Assembly: GCF_965227735.1 (NCBI RefSeq)
Contig: NZ_OZ245776.1
Coordinates: 248,001 to 312,000, forward strand
Reading direction: 5' to 3'
DNA from: Larkinella sp965227735
GTDB taxonomy: Bacteria > Bacteroidota > Bacteroidia > Cytophagales > Spirosomataceae
DNA: 64,000 bases
How positions within the stretch are numbered: position 1 is the first letter of the stretch; each line of letters starts with the position of its first letter. The notes below the pieces were generated by a model, which did not search any database, was not told where the DNA came from, and saw only the letters and a list, made by a program, of their open reading frames with translations. This document shows, in pieces, positions 1-8,278 of the stretch. The position numbers were made by a program, and so were the translations under genes.

Positions 1-1516
1 CCGGAACCGCACCCGAACCCGTCACCTCCGTTATGCCCGGAATGGCCTTCAATTCGTTTTTCAGCGTCTGGGTTTTCTGGCTGTAGTTCTCGGTTTTCAC
101 CGGTGCTTTCAACACCAGCACCTGATCGACCCGGACGCCCAGATTCTGGTTCATCATGAACGACAGTTGACGCCAGGCGACAAACGTGCCCACGATCAAC
201 ACCATCGAAGCGGCAAACTGAAACACGACCAGTCCTTTGCGCAAAAACGCTCCGCTGCCCGTAAACCGGTATTGCCCTTTCAACGCCAGCGCGGGTTTGA
301 CCTGCGACAGCACCAGCGCCGGATAAATTCCGGAAATGGCCACACCAAACCAGAATATCAAGGCAAAAAGACCGTACTGGCCGGGTTCCGACCAGTCGAA
401 TGAGGAATTTTGCAGATCCAGAAAGACGGGCAAAACAAAATGAGCCACAAATACCAAAAGAATCGCAAGCACCAGCGCCAGCCCGTTGAGCAGCAGCGAT
501 TCGAACAAAAACTGAAACACCAGCAGGGCCTTGTGCGAGCCAACGGTTTTCCGAATCCCGATTTCTTTAGCCCGATCCATCGCCCGGGCGGTCGAGAGGT
601 TGATGTAATTGACCCAGCCGATAATCAGGATCACGAAGGCAATGGCCGACAGAAACTGAACCGCCCGCCGGTTTCCTTTCACCTCGATTTCGTTCTGCGT
701 AGCCGGATTCAGGTGAATGTCGTGCAGGGGAACGAGGTCAATGGCCCAGACGTGGTCGCGAAGGGCTTCGGCGGTTTTGTATTTTTCGGACAAAGCCGGA
801 AACTTGGCGATCACCTTTGCGGGGTCGGTCTGCGGACGAAGCCGCACGAAGGAATAGCTTTCGTGCTGGTACCAGAAATCCCAGTTCCGCCGGTTCGAGG
901 TAGTCCACGACAGCAACATGTCGAACTGCATGGTGGAGTTGGACGGCAAATCGGCAAAAACGCCCGTTACCTGGCAATGGTAGGAACTGGCGATGGTACT
1001 GACATCCAGGTATTCCCCCAGTGGATCAGTGTTGCCAAAATACCGCCGGGCCGCCGACTCCGAAATCACGATCGTGTTGGGAGACGCCAGAAAAGTGTTA
1101 CGATCGCCTTTGAGAACCGGGTAGTTGAAAAACGTAAAAAAGTTGGTATCGGCAAAACAGACGTGGTTCTCCCGAAACTTGGTTTCTTCTTGCCGCACCA
1201 CGCGGGTCGAACCACGCCAGGCAATGCGGGTGTAGGTTTCAATTTCCGGAAAGGCCTGTTTCATGGCCGGCACATAGCCGTTGGAGCTGGTGGCCCAATG
1301 ATCGGTTTCGACACCATTCTTGAAAAACACGCTTTCGACCCGGTAAATCCGCTCGCCATCCGGGTGAATCCGGTCGTAGCTCTGTTCAAAGCGGACGTAA
1401 CCGGAAATGAGCAGGAAAGCCGCCATGCCAAACGCCAGACCGGTGACGACGATGCCGGTGTAGACTTTATTGCGGAGAATGGTTCTAAAAACAACGGTAC
1501 AGTAGTGTCGGAGCAT
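1..1516 (-). CDS. ABC transporter permease, MacB/FtsX family (3' end cut by window edge)
   Basis: The frame is open from 1516 to the left edge (505 codons, no stop seen), so the C-terminus is missing. It begins MLRHYCTVVFRTILRNKVYT, followed by TM1 (GIVVTGLAFGMAAFLLISG). A MacB-type periplasmic core follows (about residues 45-240). TM helices resume at about residue 287 (QFLSAIAFVILIIGWVNYI) with the FtsX-typical cytoplasmic loop AKEIGIRKTVG near 313, and a second half starts near residue 420 (GLVVFQFAASMVLIVG). Bacteroidota members are usually about 790-800 residues with two such halves, so roughly 290 are missing. It is the last visible gene of the operon starting at 3024, 109 bp after the regulator. 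Substrate is unknown and no ATPase gene is visible. A forward ORF over the same bases is only its antisense shadow. Confidence 0.85.
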   Translation of the reverse strand, partial: MLRHYCTVVFRTILRNKVYTGIVVTGLAFGMAAFLLISGYVRFEQSYDRIHPDGERIYRVESVFFKNGVETDHWATSSNGYVPAMKQAFPEIETYTRIAWRGSTRVVRQEETKFRENHVCFADTNFFTFFNYPVLKGDRNTFLASPNTIVISESAARRYFGNTDPLGEYLDVSTIASSYHCQVTGVFADLPSNSTMQFDMLLSWTTSNRRNWDFWYQHESYSFVRLRPQTDPAKVIAKFPALSEKYKTAEALRDHVWAIDLVPLHDIHLNPATQNEIEVKGNRRAVQFLSAIAFVILIIGWVNYINLSTARAMDRAKEIGIRKTVGSHKALLVFQFLFESLLLNGLALVLAILLVFVAHFVLPVFLDLQNSSFDWSEPGQYGLFALIFWFGVAISGIYPALVLSQVKPALALKGQYRFTGSGAFLRKGLVVFQFAASMVLIVGTFVAWRQLSFMMNQNLGVRVDQVLVLKAPVKTENYSQKTQTLKNELKAIPGITEVTGSGAVP

Positions 1517-1625
1517 TGGCCGGAACGGGAGGAAAAGGATTCCAGAACGCTGGAATCGCCTGTTTGTTCTGTAAAGTACAAATTAATGAGAGAAAAAAAC
1601 GCTGACGCCCGACAAAAGTTGAAGG

Positions 1626-1910
1626 TCATTTTTTGATGTATTTTTCCAGCGCGTTCACGTAATTTTCAAAAGCCGTAAGGCCCAAACCCGTAATTTTACA
1701 CAGGGTTTGGGGGAAATTATCTTTATAGCCTTTTGTCACTTCAATGTATCCCGCGTCTTTCAGTTTTGTAATCTGAACGCTCAGATTACCCGCCGTGGCC
1801 CCGGTTTTTTCGCGCAGAAACGTAAACTCCGCTTCCTGAACGCTGATCAATAAGGACATCACGGCCAGACGCAACTGCTGGTGCAGCAAGGGATCAAGTT
1901 CATCAAACAT
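1626..1910 (-). CDS. Winged-helix transcriptional regulator (HTH_34-like)
   Basis: A 94-residue single-domain winged-helix protein. Helices 2-3 are around FLREKTGATAGNLSVQITKL and the wing around GYIEVTKGYKDN. The size and the 'LHQQLRLAVMSLL' opening fit the small MarR/ArsR-like HTH_34 proteins that accompany permease operons in Bacteroidota. No effector-binding domain is present. The start lies one base after the stop of the membrane-protein gene, so translation is probably coupled. It is the obvious candidate to bind the paired 19-bp palindromes at the head of this operon (3032-3050 and 3099-3117), which would make the operon autoregulated; that link is an inference. Confidence 0.85.
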   Translation of the reverse strand: MFDELDPLLHQQLRLAVMSLLISVQEAEFTFLREKTGATAGNLSVQITKLKDAGYIEVTKGYKDNFPQTLCKITGLGLTAFENYVNALEKYIKK

Positions 1911-1911
1911 C

Positions 1912-2490
1912 TCAGTTCCTGTAATTTAACCGCAGCAAATGCCCGGGAATGATGTAGCTGCAGGTGACGGCTAATCCAAGTAACAACAATTGGTATTCAA
2001 ACGGCACGAAAAAAGCCACAATGGCAATTGGCCAATTCAGGGCACCCCCAATGATCAACGGTTTGAAACGCAGGGCTCCACCGGACACGAAAGTCCCGAT
2101 GCCGTACAAAAGGATTAAAATCGGGTACGTTTTCTCCATCCCGAGTTTAGGCATGAAGGCCAGCAGGATGATGATCGAAACGATAAAAGCCGCCCATAAA
2201 TAGGCCATAAATTCACCAATGTAGGTTTTAACCGGTTGCCGTTTCACCATCCGGCTGACAAAAACCGCATTGATGATCCCCGCAATCGGCATCGTGGCCC
2301 AGGGCAGATACGGGTACGCAAAAGTAGTCATGGTCATCAAAAGGTAATGCGTCACACTGGCAAATAACACCAGCCAGCCCCACATCAGATAGAGGGTGCC
2401 GTCGTCCTGGATGGTTTTTTTGGCAGAATCGATCATGGCATGAATCACCCGAAGGCTTTCCTGTTCGTTCATTCGCGGTTCGGTTTCCAT
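1912..2490 (-). CDS. Integral membrane protein of unknown function
   Basis: 192 residues with about five to six hydrophobic helices: LMWGWLVLFASVTHYLLM, YLWAAFIVSIIILLAFM, YPILILLYGIGTFVSGGAL, WPIAIVAFFVPF and LLLLGLAVTCSYIIPGHLL are the clearest. The N-terminus is a short cytoplasmic segment rich in acidic residues. An internal ATG at 2472 (MNEQES) is a plausible alternative start, and neither has a strong ribosome site. I do not recognise a named family. It lies 18 bp after the secreted-protein gene and one base before the regulator gene, in an operon ending with an FtsX-type permease. Such membrane-protein plus HTH pairs are common in this phylum and are often linked to envelope stress or lipoprotein export, but nothing here shows the role. 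Confidence 0.75.
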   Translation of the reverse strand: METEPRMNEQESLRVIHAMIDSAKKTIQDDGTLYLMWGWLVLFASVTHYLLMTMTTFAYPYLPWATMPIAGIINAVFVSRMVKRQPVKTYIGEFMAYLWAAFIVSIIILLAFMPKLGMEKTYPILILLYGIGTFVSGGALRFKPLIIGGALNWPIAIVAFFVPFEYQLLLLGLAVTCSYIIPGHLLRLNYRN

Positions 2491-2508
2491 TCGTTTTCAG
2501 GGAGTTCG

Positions 2509-3024
2509 TTATTTTAGTTTGTCTAAGGTCATTTCAAAATTTTGATACCATTTCTGGCCGTCCGGACTGTATTCACCGATTTCGTGCCACTGCCCTTTTT
2601 CGTTCAATTTGATGGTGTACCGGATTTTTCCGCGCTGAACATCAAATCCCCATTCCAGCCAGTTATCCCCTTTCACGTCCAGATAGGCTTCTTTGGCATT
2701 GCCCTCGGCGGTATAGGCTTTCATCGAATACTTCCGGTTTAGGGAATCATAAGCCGCAACCGCCAGTGCCTGAAACACCACCTTGTCCTGCTCCCGACCC
2801 GTTCCTTCGATCAGCAGCACCCTTTTGTTAAGTTTAAATTGCACATGCTCCGACTGAACCAGGTTCAGCTCTTTTCCCCGGCCGACTATCGCCTTCGCCG
2901 GACCTTTCCACTGCCCTTCCAGGAAACTCAGTTTTTGCATCGCATCTCCCGTTTGCGCATACGTCCGGAAGGTGGACATCACTAAAAAAAGCAGCAACAC
3001 CAATGAAAGTACTAAATTTTTCAT
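2509..3024 (-). CDS. Secreted protein of unknown function (DUF1579-like beta-barrel)
   Basis: 171 residues from the ATG at 3024. This start is chosen over a longer frame because it opens a clean signal peptide (MKNLVLSLVLLLFLV ... TYAQ). The mature part starts with LSFLEGQWKG and continues with alternating beta strands ending in MTLDKLK, a pattern typical of small lipocalin-like proteins (DUF1579/nitrobindin-like) that begin with 'L..L.G.W.G'. No catalytic residues are evident. First gene of a four-gene operon. Its leader holds one palindromic operator 8 bp before the start codon and a second one inside the promoter, so it should be the gene most directly repressed by the winged-helix regulator downstream. 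Confidence 0.75.
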   Translation of the reverse strand: MKNLVLSLVLLLFLVMSTFRTYAQTGDAMQKLSFLEGQWKGPAKAIVGRGKELNLVQSEHVQFKLNKRVLLIEGTGREQDKVVFQALAVAAYDSLNRKYSMKAYTAEGNAKEAYLDVKGDNWLEWGFDVQRGKIRYTIKLNEKGQWHEIGEYSPDGQKWYQNFEMTLDKLK

Positions 3025-3031
3025 GATAAAG

Positions 3032-3050
3032 TAGTTTATATTGTAAACTA
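3032..3050. promoter_or_regulatory. Operator 1: perfect 19-bp palindrome in the leader
   Basis: TAGTTTA, five bases, TAAACTA. It lies between the predicted transcription start (about 3081) and the ATG at 3024, ending 8 bp from the start codon. The arms equal those of operator 2 except for one base. Confidence 0.7.
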
Positions 3051-3087
3051 AGTCGGTAAAAATATATCCCGATGCGGGACTGTGGCA

Positions 3088-3119
3088 CAAACATAAAGTA
3101 GTTTATAATATAAACCAAA
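3088..3119 (-). promoter_or_regulatory. Bacteroidota promoter with embedded operator 2
   Basis: Reading on the reverse strand, TTTG (3119-3116), 20 bases, TATGTTTG (3095-3088) matches the phylum consensus -33 TTTG / -7 TAnnTTTG. The spacer holds operator 2 (3099-3117): TAGTTTA, five bases, TAAACCA. A repressor bound here would cover the polymerase site. The two operator centres are 67 bp apart. Confidence 0.65.
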
Positions 3120-3254
3120 TAGCGGCAATAAAAATTATCCGAAATTGCTACTCCTGACCAAAAGTGAATTATTTTTAGCCAATTGATCGTTGTAATAGCA
3201 ATTAGTGTATATACATCGTTTCATGGCCCATTCGCCAACTGGAAGAAAAACCGC

Positions 3255-3581
3255 ATGAAGCAGTACCAACATCCCACCATCGACCAGATTACCTTAACCG
3301 GTATTTTACACGCGCTAAGCGATCCGGTGCGGCTGAATTTTGTGCGAAGTCTGGATCAGTATGCGACGGAGCAACGCTGCGGGGCCATTGCGACGCCCGT
3401 TGCCAAATCGACGATGTCGCACCATTTACGGGTTTTACGCGAGGCTGGCATCATTCGTACCCGAACCGAAGGGACGCAATGTCTGACTTCCCTCCGACTG
3501 GACGAATTGGAAACAAAATTTCCGGGTGTGGTGAAATCCGTTCTGAGTGCTGTCGATCAGGCCGAGTCCGTTTCTCAATAA
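3255..3581 (+). CDS. ArsR-family helix-turn-helix transcriptional regulator
   Basis: 108 residues from the ATG at 3255 (MKQYQHPTIDQITL). A longer in-frame start at 3183 would add a poor 24-residue tail. Helix 1 is LTGILHALSDPVRLNFVRSL, typical of ArsR proteins, and the recognition region is STMSHHLRVLREAGIIRT (about residues 52-69) followed by the wing. The metal-binding ELCVCDL motif is absent, so this is not an obvious metalloregulator. A perfect TGTATATACA palindrome at 3206-3215 lies 40 bp upstream and could be its site (weak evidence). The 3' end overlaps the convergent leucine-rich-repeat gene by 7 bp. Confidence 0.85.
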   Translation: MKQYQHPTIDQITLTGILHALSDPVRLNFVRSLDQYATEQRCGAIATPVAKSTMSHHLRVLREAGIIRTRTEGTQCLTSLRLDELETKFPGVVKSVLSAVDQAESVSQ

Positions 3582-5038
3582 AACACCTCCGTTTTGTTGC
3601 CTTCCAACTGTTTGATCAGGTTGGCAGAAACGGTTTTTTGCTCGCTGACGGGATTGCCACGGACGAAAAGCTTTTTAAGCGTTTGAATCCGGGTCAGGCT
3701 GGAAGGCAGGTCGGTCAGGCGATTGTGACTCAGGTCGAGTTCTTCCAGATAAGGAAGTGTCAAAACCGGGTCGGGAACCGTGACAAAGGCGTTGTGACTG
3801 ACATCCAGAATCCGTAGATAATAGAGTTTCTGAAGGCTCGCGGGTAAACTGCCCAGAAAATTATGGTGCGTATACAGCACCTGAAGTTTCCGCAACCGGC
3901 CCAGATTTTCCGGCAAAGTGTTTAGTTTGTTGTTGGAAATGGCCAGTTGCTGGAGTCGTGGCAAGCGGCAAAGGCGCTCCGGCAGCGCGCGTAAGTTGTT
4001 GTAATACAGATCCAGAACTTCCAGTTGGCGCAACCGGCGGATTTGATTGGGCAGCACATTCAGCTTCGCCTTATACAGATTCAGGTCTTTGAGTCGGCGC
4101 AACCGGCGGAAAGGGGCCGTATTGAGACCTCCCGAAAAATCATTCAAACCGAGCCAGAGACTTTCCAGCCGCCGGTTGCGGGAAACGGATTTCGGAATCG
4201 CCGTGATTTTGGTCGACTGAATATTCAGAATTTTTAAATGTTTGTTGCGGGCCACGTGCAGGCCCTCGTTGCCCAGCGGGTTGCCGGAAACATTAAGTTG
4301 CTTCAGGGTCGGAATCAGAAACACTTTTTCGGGAATCACGCTCAGGCTGTTAACACTCAAATCCAGAATTTCCAGTTTCGGAAACCGGTAAATCACCTCG
4401 GGCACCTCCTTCAGTTCCAACGTGTTCAATACCAGATTTTTGACGGTATCCGGACGGGCGGTTTTCTCCGCTTCCGCCAGCGTAGTCATAATCCCCGGCC
4501 CTTTTCGCAGTTTGCGTTTGGAAGGCAGTTTACCTATCGCCAGTGCGGAGGAAAACCGGTACGGTTTGTCCCCGGTGACGGGGAAACGATAGGTCGAAAA
4601 CCAGGGGCACAAAACCGGGTCGATTCGCTCTTTCAACCGGAGTGTGGCCATGCTGTCGGAGCGCATAACGGAGAAATTCCGGCCCACTTCATAAAAAACC
4701 CGGTTGAGGGAGCCATCGGGGTTGGCATACAGGTTGACGATCAGGTAGCAAGTGGTGTCCTGCAGAACGTTGGCCTGCTTAAGCATCTGGTTGAAGTCTT
4801 TCCCAAACTGCTCACTCAGTTCATGCCATTTTTTTTCGTTCGGCTCCATTTCATCAACCGTCCGAAAACCGGGCTGGCGGGTTCGGAAACCCGGATCAAT
4901 GATCGTTTGCGCCAGAACGTATTCTTTCGCCAGCTTTTTAGAAGCCGCATCGTGCTCCGGTTTGGTCAGGCAAACGGTTTGAGCCGACAACGTCCCGGAG
5001 ATCAGGATTCCGGCGAATATGACGAGGTAATTTAACAT
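3575..5038 (-). CDS. Secreted leucine-rich-repeat protein
   Basis: 487 residues. A signal peptide MLNYLVIFAGILISGTLSA is followed by a non-repeat domain (about 20-195) that resembles no family I can name. From about residue 205 to the end there are roughly eleven leucine-rich repeats of about 23 residues, of the bacterial 'L..L.ls.N.l..lP..i..l..L' type (for example LEVLDLYYNNLRALPERL). The repeats form a solenoid for protein or polysaccharide contacts; the partner is unknown. Secreted LRR proteins are common in Cytophagales. The gene is convergent with the ArsR gene and their ends overlap by 7 bp, so read-through of either would be antisense to the other. Confidence 0.85.
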   Translation of the reverse strand: MLNYLVIFAGILISGTLSAQTVCLTKPEHDAASKKLAKEYVLAQTIIDPGFRTRQPGFRTVDEMEPNEKKWHELSEQFGKDFNQMLKQANVLQDTTCYLIVNLYANPDGSLNRVFYEVGRNFSVMRSDSMATLRLKERIDPVLCPWFSTYRFPVTGDKPYRFSSALAIGKLPSKRKLRKGPGIMTTLAEAEKTARPDTVKNLVLNTLELKEVPEVIYRFPKLEILDLSVNSLSVIPEKVFLIPTLKQLNVSGNPLGNEGLHVARNKHLKILNIQSTKITAIPKSVSRNRRLESLWLGLNDFSGGLNTAPFRRLRRLKDLNLYKAKLNVLPNQIRRLRQLEVLDLYYNNLRALPERLCRLPRLQQLAISNNKLNTLPENLGRLRKLQVLYTHHNFLGSLPASLQKLYYLRILDVSHNAFVTVPDPVLTLPYLEELDLSHNRLTDLPSSLTRIQTLKKLFVRGNPVSEQKTVSANLIKQLEGNKTEVFY

Positions 5039-5293
5039 GAGAAAAAGCCTTTAACGTATCGTTTAGGTGAACAACGGTAAATATAGTTGAATTATTGACA
5101 TCTTCTACTTTTTTACGGTTATCACACTGAAAGTCGTTGCGAGCAGATTGAAACAAGGCCATTTTTAAAAGCAAAGAGGGCTTGTCCAGAAACGGACAAC
5201 TTTCCGTACCAAACCGGACAGCTGAGTGAGGGAATGGAATGAATGTCTATTGGTAATCTAGCCCACATTTTCATTCTCCCGCAGCCCTTCGAC

Positions 5294-5479
5294 CTGCCCC
5301 GCTAGGGGCTCAACAGCGAAGCGTCGGTAGCACAAAGCCAGGAATCCTCCGCCAGCGTGCCGATAGGTACGCGACCCACCGCCAGTTTAATGCGAATTGT
5401 CGCGTACCTATCGGCACGCTGGCGTCAAAAATAATCCCATTTTCTACCGACGCTGCGCTGTCCAATCCCTGCGGGACAA
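5294..5479. repeat. Family A inverted repeat, copy A1
   Basis: Two nested inverted repeats. The inner one is a perfect 26-bp stem, 5350-5375 with 5399-5424 (begins CGCCAGCGTGCCGATAGG), loop 23 nt. The outer arms are 5294-5330 and 5443-5479, sharing CAGCG.AGCGTCGGTAG and a CCCCG...GGGG end. The second copy is at 24824-25005. It fills most of the 613-bp gap between the LRR and blaI genes; the rest (5039-5290) shows nothing recognisable. Confidence 0.85.
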
Positions 5480-5519
5480 ATAACCCGGATCAAATACGGT
5501 TTTCTATTTTAACATTTAT

Positions 5520-5592
5520 TACGAAAACTTTCGTATCAAAAACTTGACTTCTACGAAACGATTCGTATATCTTTGTTACGAAATAGTTCGTA
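5520..5592. promoter_or_regulatory. Three TACGAA-N4-TTCGTA operators
   Basis: Perfect palindromes at 5520-5535, 5552-5567 and 5577-5592 (spacers AACT, ACGA, ATAG), centres 32 and 25 bp apart. The middle one fills the promoter spacer and the third covers the likely start point. Their conservation with variable spacers marks them as repressor sites, most simply for the BlaI-type protein encoded 60 bp downstream. Confidence 0.85.
5544..5575 (+). promoter_or_regulatory. blaI-blaR promoter
   Basis: TTG at 5544-5546, 21 bases, TATCTTTG at 5568-5575, matching the Bacteroidota -33 TTG / -7 TAnnTTTG form. Transcription should start near 5582. Confidence 0.7.
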
Positions 5593-5651
5593 GGTCTGAA
5601 TTCGTTGTCGACAACCGCGCAAACTACCGTTTCGAACAGTAAACAAAAACC

Positions 5652-6041
5652 ATGAAACCAACCGAATCTGAACTGGAAATCCTGCAGGTGCTTTGGGCGA
5701 AAGGCCCCAGCACCGTGCGACAGGTGAACGAACACCTGAGCCAAACGCGCGACATCGGGTATACCACGACCCTGAAACTGATGCAGATCATGCACGAAAA
5801 AGGACTCCTGAGCCGTACCGAAGAAGGCCGTTATCATGTGTATCAGGCCCTGATTGGGGAAGAAGAAACGCAGCAGCATTTGCTCGACCGGTTTGTCGAC
5901 ACGGCTTTCCGGGGTTCGGCCATGAAGCTGGTGATGCAGGCCCTGGGCAACAGCAAGGCCACGCCCCGGGAACTCGAAGAATTGCAAAAACTGATCAACC
6001 AACTGAATCCCGAAAACAACGAACCAAATGAACAACTTTAA
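5652..6041 (+). CDS. BlaI/MecI/CopY-family repressor
   Basis: 129 residues, the usual length of Penicillinase_R proteins. The start MKPTESELEILQVLWAKGPS is the conserved first helix. The winged helix continues with STVRQVNEHLSQ, GYTTTLKLMQIMHEKGLLSR and a wing EEGRYHVYQ. The C-terminal helices (TQQHLLDRFVDTAFRGSAMKLVMQAL) form the dimer and are the part cleaved in BlaI/MecI relatives. Its own promoter carries three TACGAA-N4-TTCGTA palindromes, so autoregulation is likely. The end overlaps the M56 sensor gene by 14 bp, giving one transcription unit. In Bacteroidota such pairs seldom control beta-lactamases; no such target is adjacent. Confidence 0.92.
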   Translation: MKPTESELEILQVLWAKGPSTVRQVNEHLSQTRDIGYTTTLKLMQIMHEKGLLSRTEEGRYHVYQALIGEEETQQHLLDRFVDTAFRGSAMKLVMQALGNSKATPRELEELQKLINQLNPENNEPNEQL

Positions 6042-7926
6042 CGTGTTTTCAGAACCCTTTACAACTGCGCTGGGCTGGGCGTTGGTGCACACGCTCTGGC
6101 AGGGAACTCTGCTCGTGGCGGCAGCCGCTCTGGCGTTGCGACTGACCCAAAACCGCCCGGCGTCGGTGCGCTACGGCATCGGCATCGGAACGCTCTCTTT
6201 GCAACTCCTGGCTTTCATGGCAACCTTCTGGCTGGGTTACGAACCAGTCCGAACCACCCTGTCAATCCAGGGCGACCGGCAAACCGCCATTGTGCGGGAT
6301 TTGTCCTTCACCAGCGATTGGTCGGCTCAACTGATGAACTGGCTTCATCCGCATTTGCCCCTGCTCGTGACAGTCTGGTTTTTGGGGGCGGTTTTGCTCA
6401 TGGTGCGGTTGTTGGGCGGTTGGGTGTTCGTCCAGCGATTGACGCGGAGAAATAACCGTCCGGCACCGGAAGCCTGGCAGACGTATGTGCAGAAGGTGGC
6501 CGATCAGCTTGGCATCATGAAGGCCATCCGGCTGGTGGAGTCGGCGGAAATAGCGGTGCCGATGACCATTGGCTGGCTAAAACCGGTCATTCTAATTCCC
6601 GTCGGTTTGCTGGCCGGTTTGTCGCCCCGGCAGGTCGAAGCGGTGCTGGTCCACGAACTGGCGCACATCCGGCGGTATGACTACCTGGTCAATCTGGTGC
6701 AGTCGGCGGTCGAGATTGTTTTGTTTTTTCACCCCGCCATCTGGTGGCTCTCGGCCCGGGTTCGGGAAGAGCGGGAGCATTGCTGCGACGATGTGGCCAT
6801 TCAGTTGCGCGGAGAACGGGCCAGTCTGGCGCAGGCGCTGGTGCAGATCGAGGAACGTCGGCAGGCGCTTGCTTCGACGCCCACGCTGGCGATGGCTTTT
6901 GGTGCCCGCAGGCCATCCCTGGTGCAGCGCGTAAAACGGGTCATTGGCGTGCGTGAACTACCATCGTCCAAACCGAACGGGTTACTGGCAGTGGGTTGTC
7001 TGGTGTTGCTCGCCGGTTTGGTAACGGGCCAGCGTGTCGATCGTCCGGCGAACGCCAGCCGTGAGCATGGAGACACCAGGATGATCAATGCCTGGCATTC
7101 GGATACGAACCTCCAGCGGTCGGTTCCGGAAGAAGTCAGCATCAAGGTCGTTGAAAAACCGGAACCACTTTCCCTTTCAATCGATACGGATGCGGTTGAC
7201 CCTGCAGTGCGCATTCGGCTGGAAACAGAACTCGATCATCACCTGGAACAGGTAGAACGGCTGGGGCGCGAAATGGAGAAAATTCACCTGCCCATGCTCC
7301 AGCTTGAGAAGCAACTGGAGTTGGAAACCAAACTGGAGCATCTGACCGATCAGGAAATGGAAAAGGTGAACCAGCAGATGGCAAAGCTCCAGTCATTGAC
7401 TTCAGGACACCTGCGGCTCTTCACCGATTCAATGGCGACTTTTTCGGCGAAAATAGCGGGTATGGCCGAAAAGGCGAGTCTTCACGCCACTGAAGTCCTC
7501 CGGTTGCAGGAGAAAGTGCTCCAACTGGATTCAGTGCCAGCCATTGCGCCGGTTCCCGCTGCGCCCTCTCGTCCTGCCCGGATACCCAAACCGGCGGGTG
7601 TAAAAGGGCAGTATTGGTACAACGGCAAACGCTACAACCGTCCGGAAGACATGCCGAAAGCACCCAATCCACCGGTTCCACCTGCTCCCGCTGACGCCCC
7701 TGATCTGCCAGCAGCGGCAATGGCTCCAGTCCCACCCATTCCACCGGCAGCCCCACCGGAACCACCTGTTCCGCCCGCACCGGCAGAAGGGGATGAAGTC
7801 ACCACCTGGTCAACGACAGGAGGAAACGTAATACATATCAAAACGAAAAACGCTCAAAAAGAAAAGGCCACGAAACCGGCCAGTCCAGCCAAAGCGAAAA
7901 CCGCTCCGAAAAAACAGGAAGAGTAG
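6028..7926 (+). CDS. BlaR1-type M56 membrane metallopeptidase with coiled-coil and proline-rich C-terminus
   Basis: 632 residues. N-terminal TM helices (about 14-40, 50-70, 110-140) lead to the M56 peptidase domain with zinc motif H209-E-L-A-H213 and a downstream acidic ligand candidate E250 (EREHCCDD). A further TM is at about 316-335 (LLAVGCLVLLAGLVTG). The family's usual penicillin-binding sensor domain is absent. In its place are a Glu/Leu-rich coiled coil (about 385-500), a KGQYWYNGKRYNRPEDMP segment, a proline-rich stretch (about 545-590) and a Lys/Ala tail. It presumably senses an envelope signal and cleaves the partner BlaI repressor. The start overlaps blaI by 14 bp. The signal sensed cannot be told from the sequence. 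Confidence 0.88.
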   Translation: MNNFNVFSEPFTTALGWALVHTLWQGTLLVAAAALALRLTQNRPASVRYGIGIGTLSLQLLAFMATFWLGYEPVRTTLSIQGDRQTAIVRDLSFTSDWSAQLMNWLHPHLPLLVTVWFLGAVLLMVRLLGGWVFVQRLTRRNNRPAPEAWQTYVQKVADQLGIMKAIRLVESAEIAVPMTIGWLKPVILIPVGLLAGLSPRQVEAVLVHELAHIRRYDYLVNLVQSAVEIVLFFHPAIWWLSARVREEREHCCDDVAIQLRGERASLAQALVQIEERRQALASTPTLAMAFGARRPSLVQRVKRVIGVRELPSSKPNGLLAVGCLVLLAGLVTGQRVDRPANASREHGDTRMINAWHSDTNLQRSVPEEVSIKVVEKPEPLSLSIDTDAVDPAVRIRLETELDHHLEQVERLGREMEKIHLPMLQLEKQLELETKLEHLTDQEMEKVNQQMAKLQSLTSGHLRLFTDSMATFSAKIAGMAEKASLHATEVLRLQEKVLQLDSVPAIAPVPAAPSRPARIPKPAGVKGQYWYNGKRYNRPEDMPKAPNPPVPPAPADAPDLPAAAMAPVPPIPPAAPPEPPVPPAPAEGDEVTTWSTTGGNVIHIKTKNAQKEKATKPASPAKAKTAPKKQEE

Positions 7927-7952
7927 AAAAGAAGAGCGGAACCATTACCGCC

Positions 7953-8005
7953 AGGCCCCTGAAAAAGTAGACCCCGCTCCCGGCGCACTGCTTTTTCAGG
8001 GGCCT
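7953..8005 (+). terminator. Terminator-like hairpin after the M56 gene
   Basis: Perfect 15-bp stem AGGCCCCTGAAAAAG (7953-7967) with 7991-8005, loop 23 nt, followed by TTGTTTT. It lies 26 bp after the stop codon. Confidence 0.65.
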
Positions 8006-8014
8006 TGTTTTAAA

Positions 8015-8190
8015 TTAAATCGAACTATGAGCTGATGCCCTTGCCTAATCGTCGTTTGAGTGCCAGCGGCACGTAATGTTAATAGCAAATGGCTATTCTG
8101 AGCACTCCGGCACGCCTGGAGTGCTCAGAATAGCCATTTGCTATTAACATAGGACCCCTCCGGGGTCAATAATCTCATAGTTCACGTTAA
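8015..8190. repeat. Family B element, copy B1
   Basis: Ends carry inverted TTAA...GAACTATGAG repeats (8015-8031 and 8173-8190). Inside is a perfect 33-bp inverted repeat, 8076-8108 with 8118-8150 (begins ATGTTAATAGCAAATGGC), and a short CCCCTCCGGGG. Other copies are at 27104 and 46719. Size, terminal inverted repeats and lack of an ORF resemble a MITE. Confidence 0.85.
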
Positions 8191-8278
8191 CTTATTTCCG
8201 GCCAAACCGGTAATTCCCGACCCATCCTGTCTTTTACCCGTAGTTCAATGGATTTCCTTCCGTTTCCAGTATCGACCA

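Noticed and set aside
410..1636. Long forward ORF of about 408 codons
   Set aside because: It is antisense to the FtsX-type permease, whose reverse frame has proper TM segments and family motifs; the forward product has no recognisable fold.
3206..3215. TGTATATACA palindrome before the ArsR gene as a firm operator
   Set aside because: Only 10 bp, single copy and AT-rich, so chance is likely; kept only as a remark in the gene entry.
4238..5035. Forward ORF of about 265 codons
   Set aside because: Antisense shadow of the leucine-rich-repeat gene, caused by GC-rich codon positions.
8015..8190. Family B as an autonomous insertion sequence
   Set aside because: 176-220 bp with no ORF; at most a non-autonomous element.
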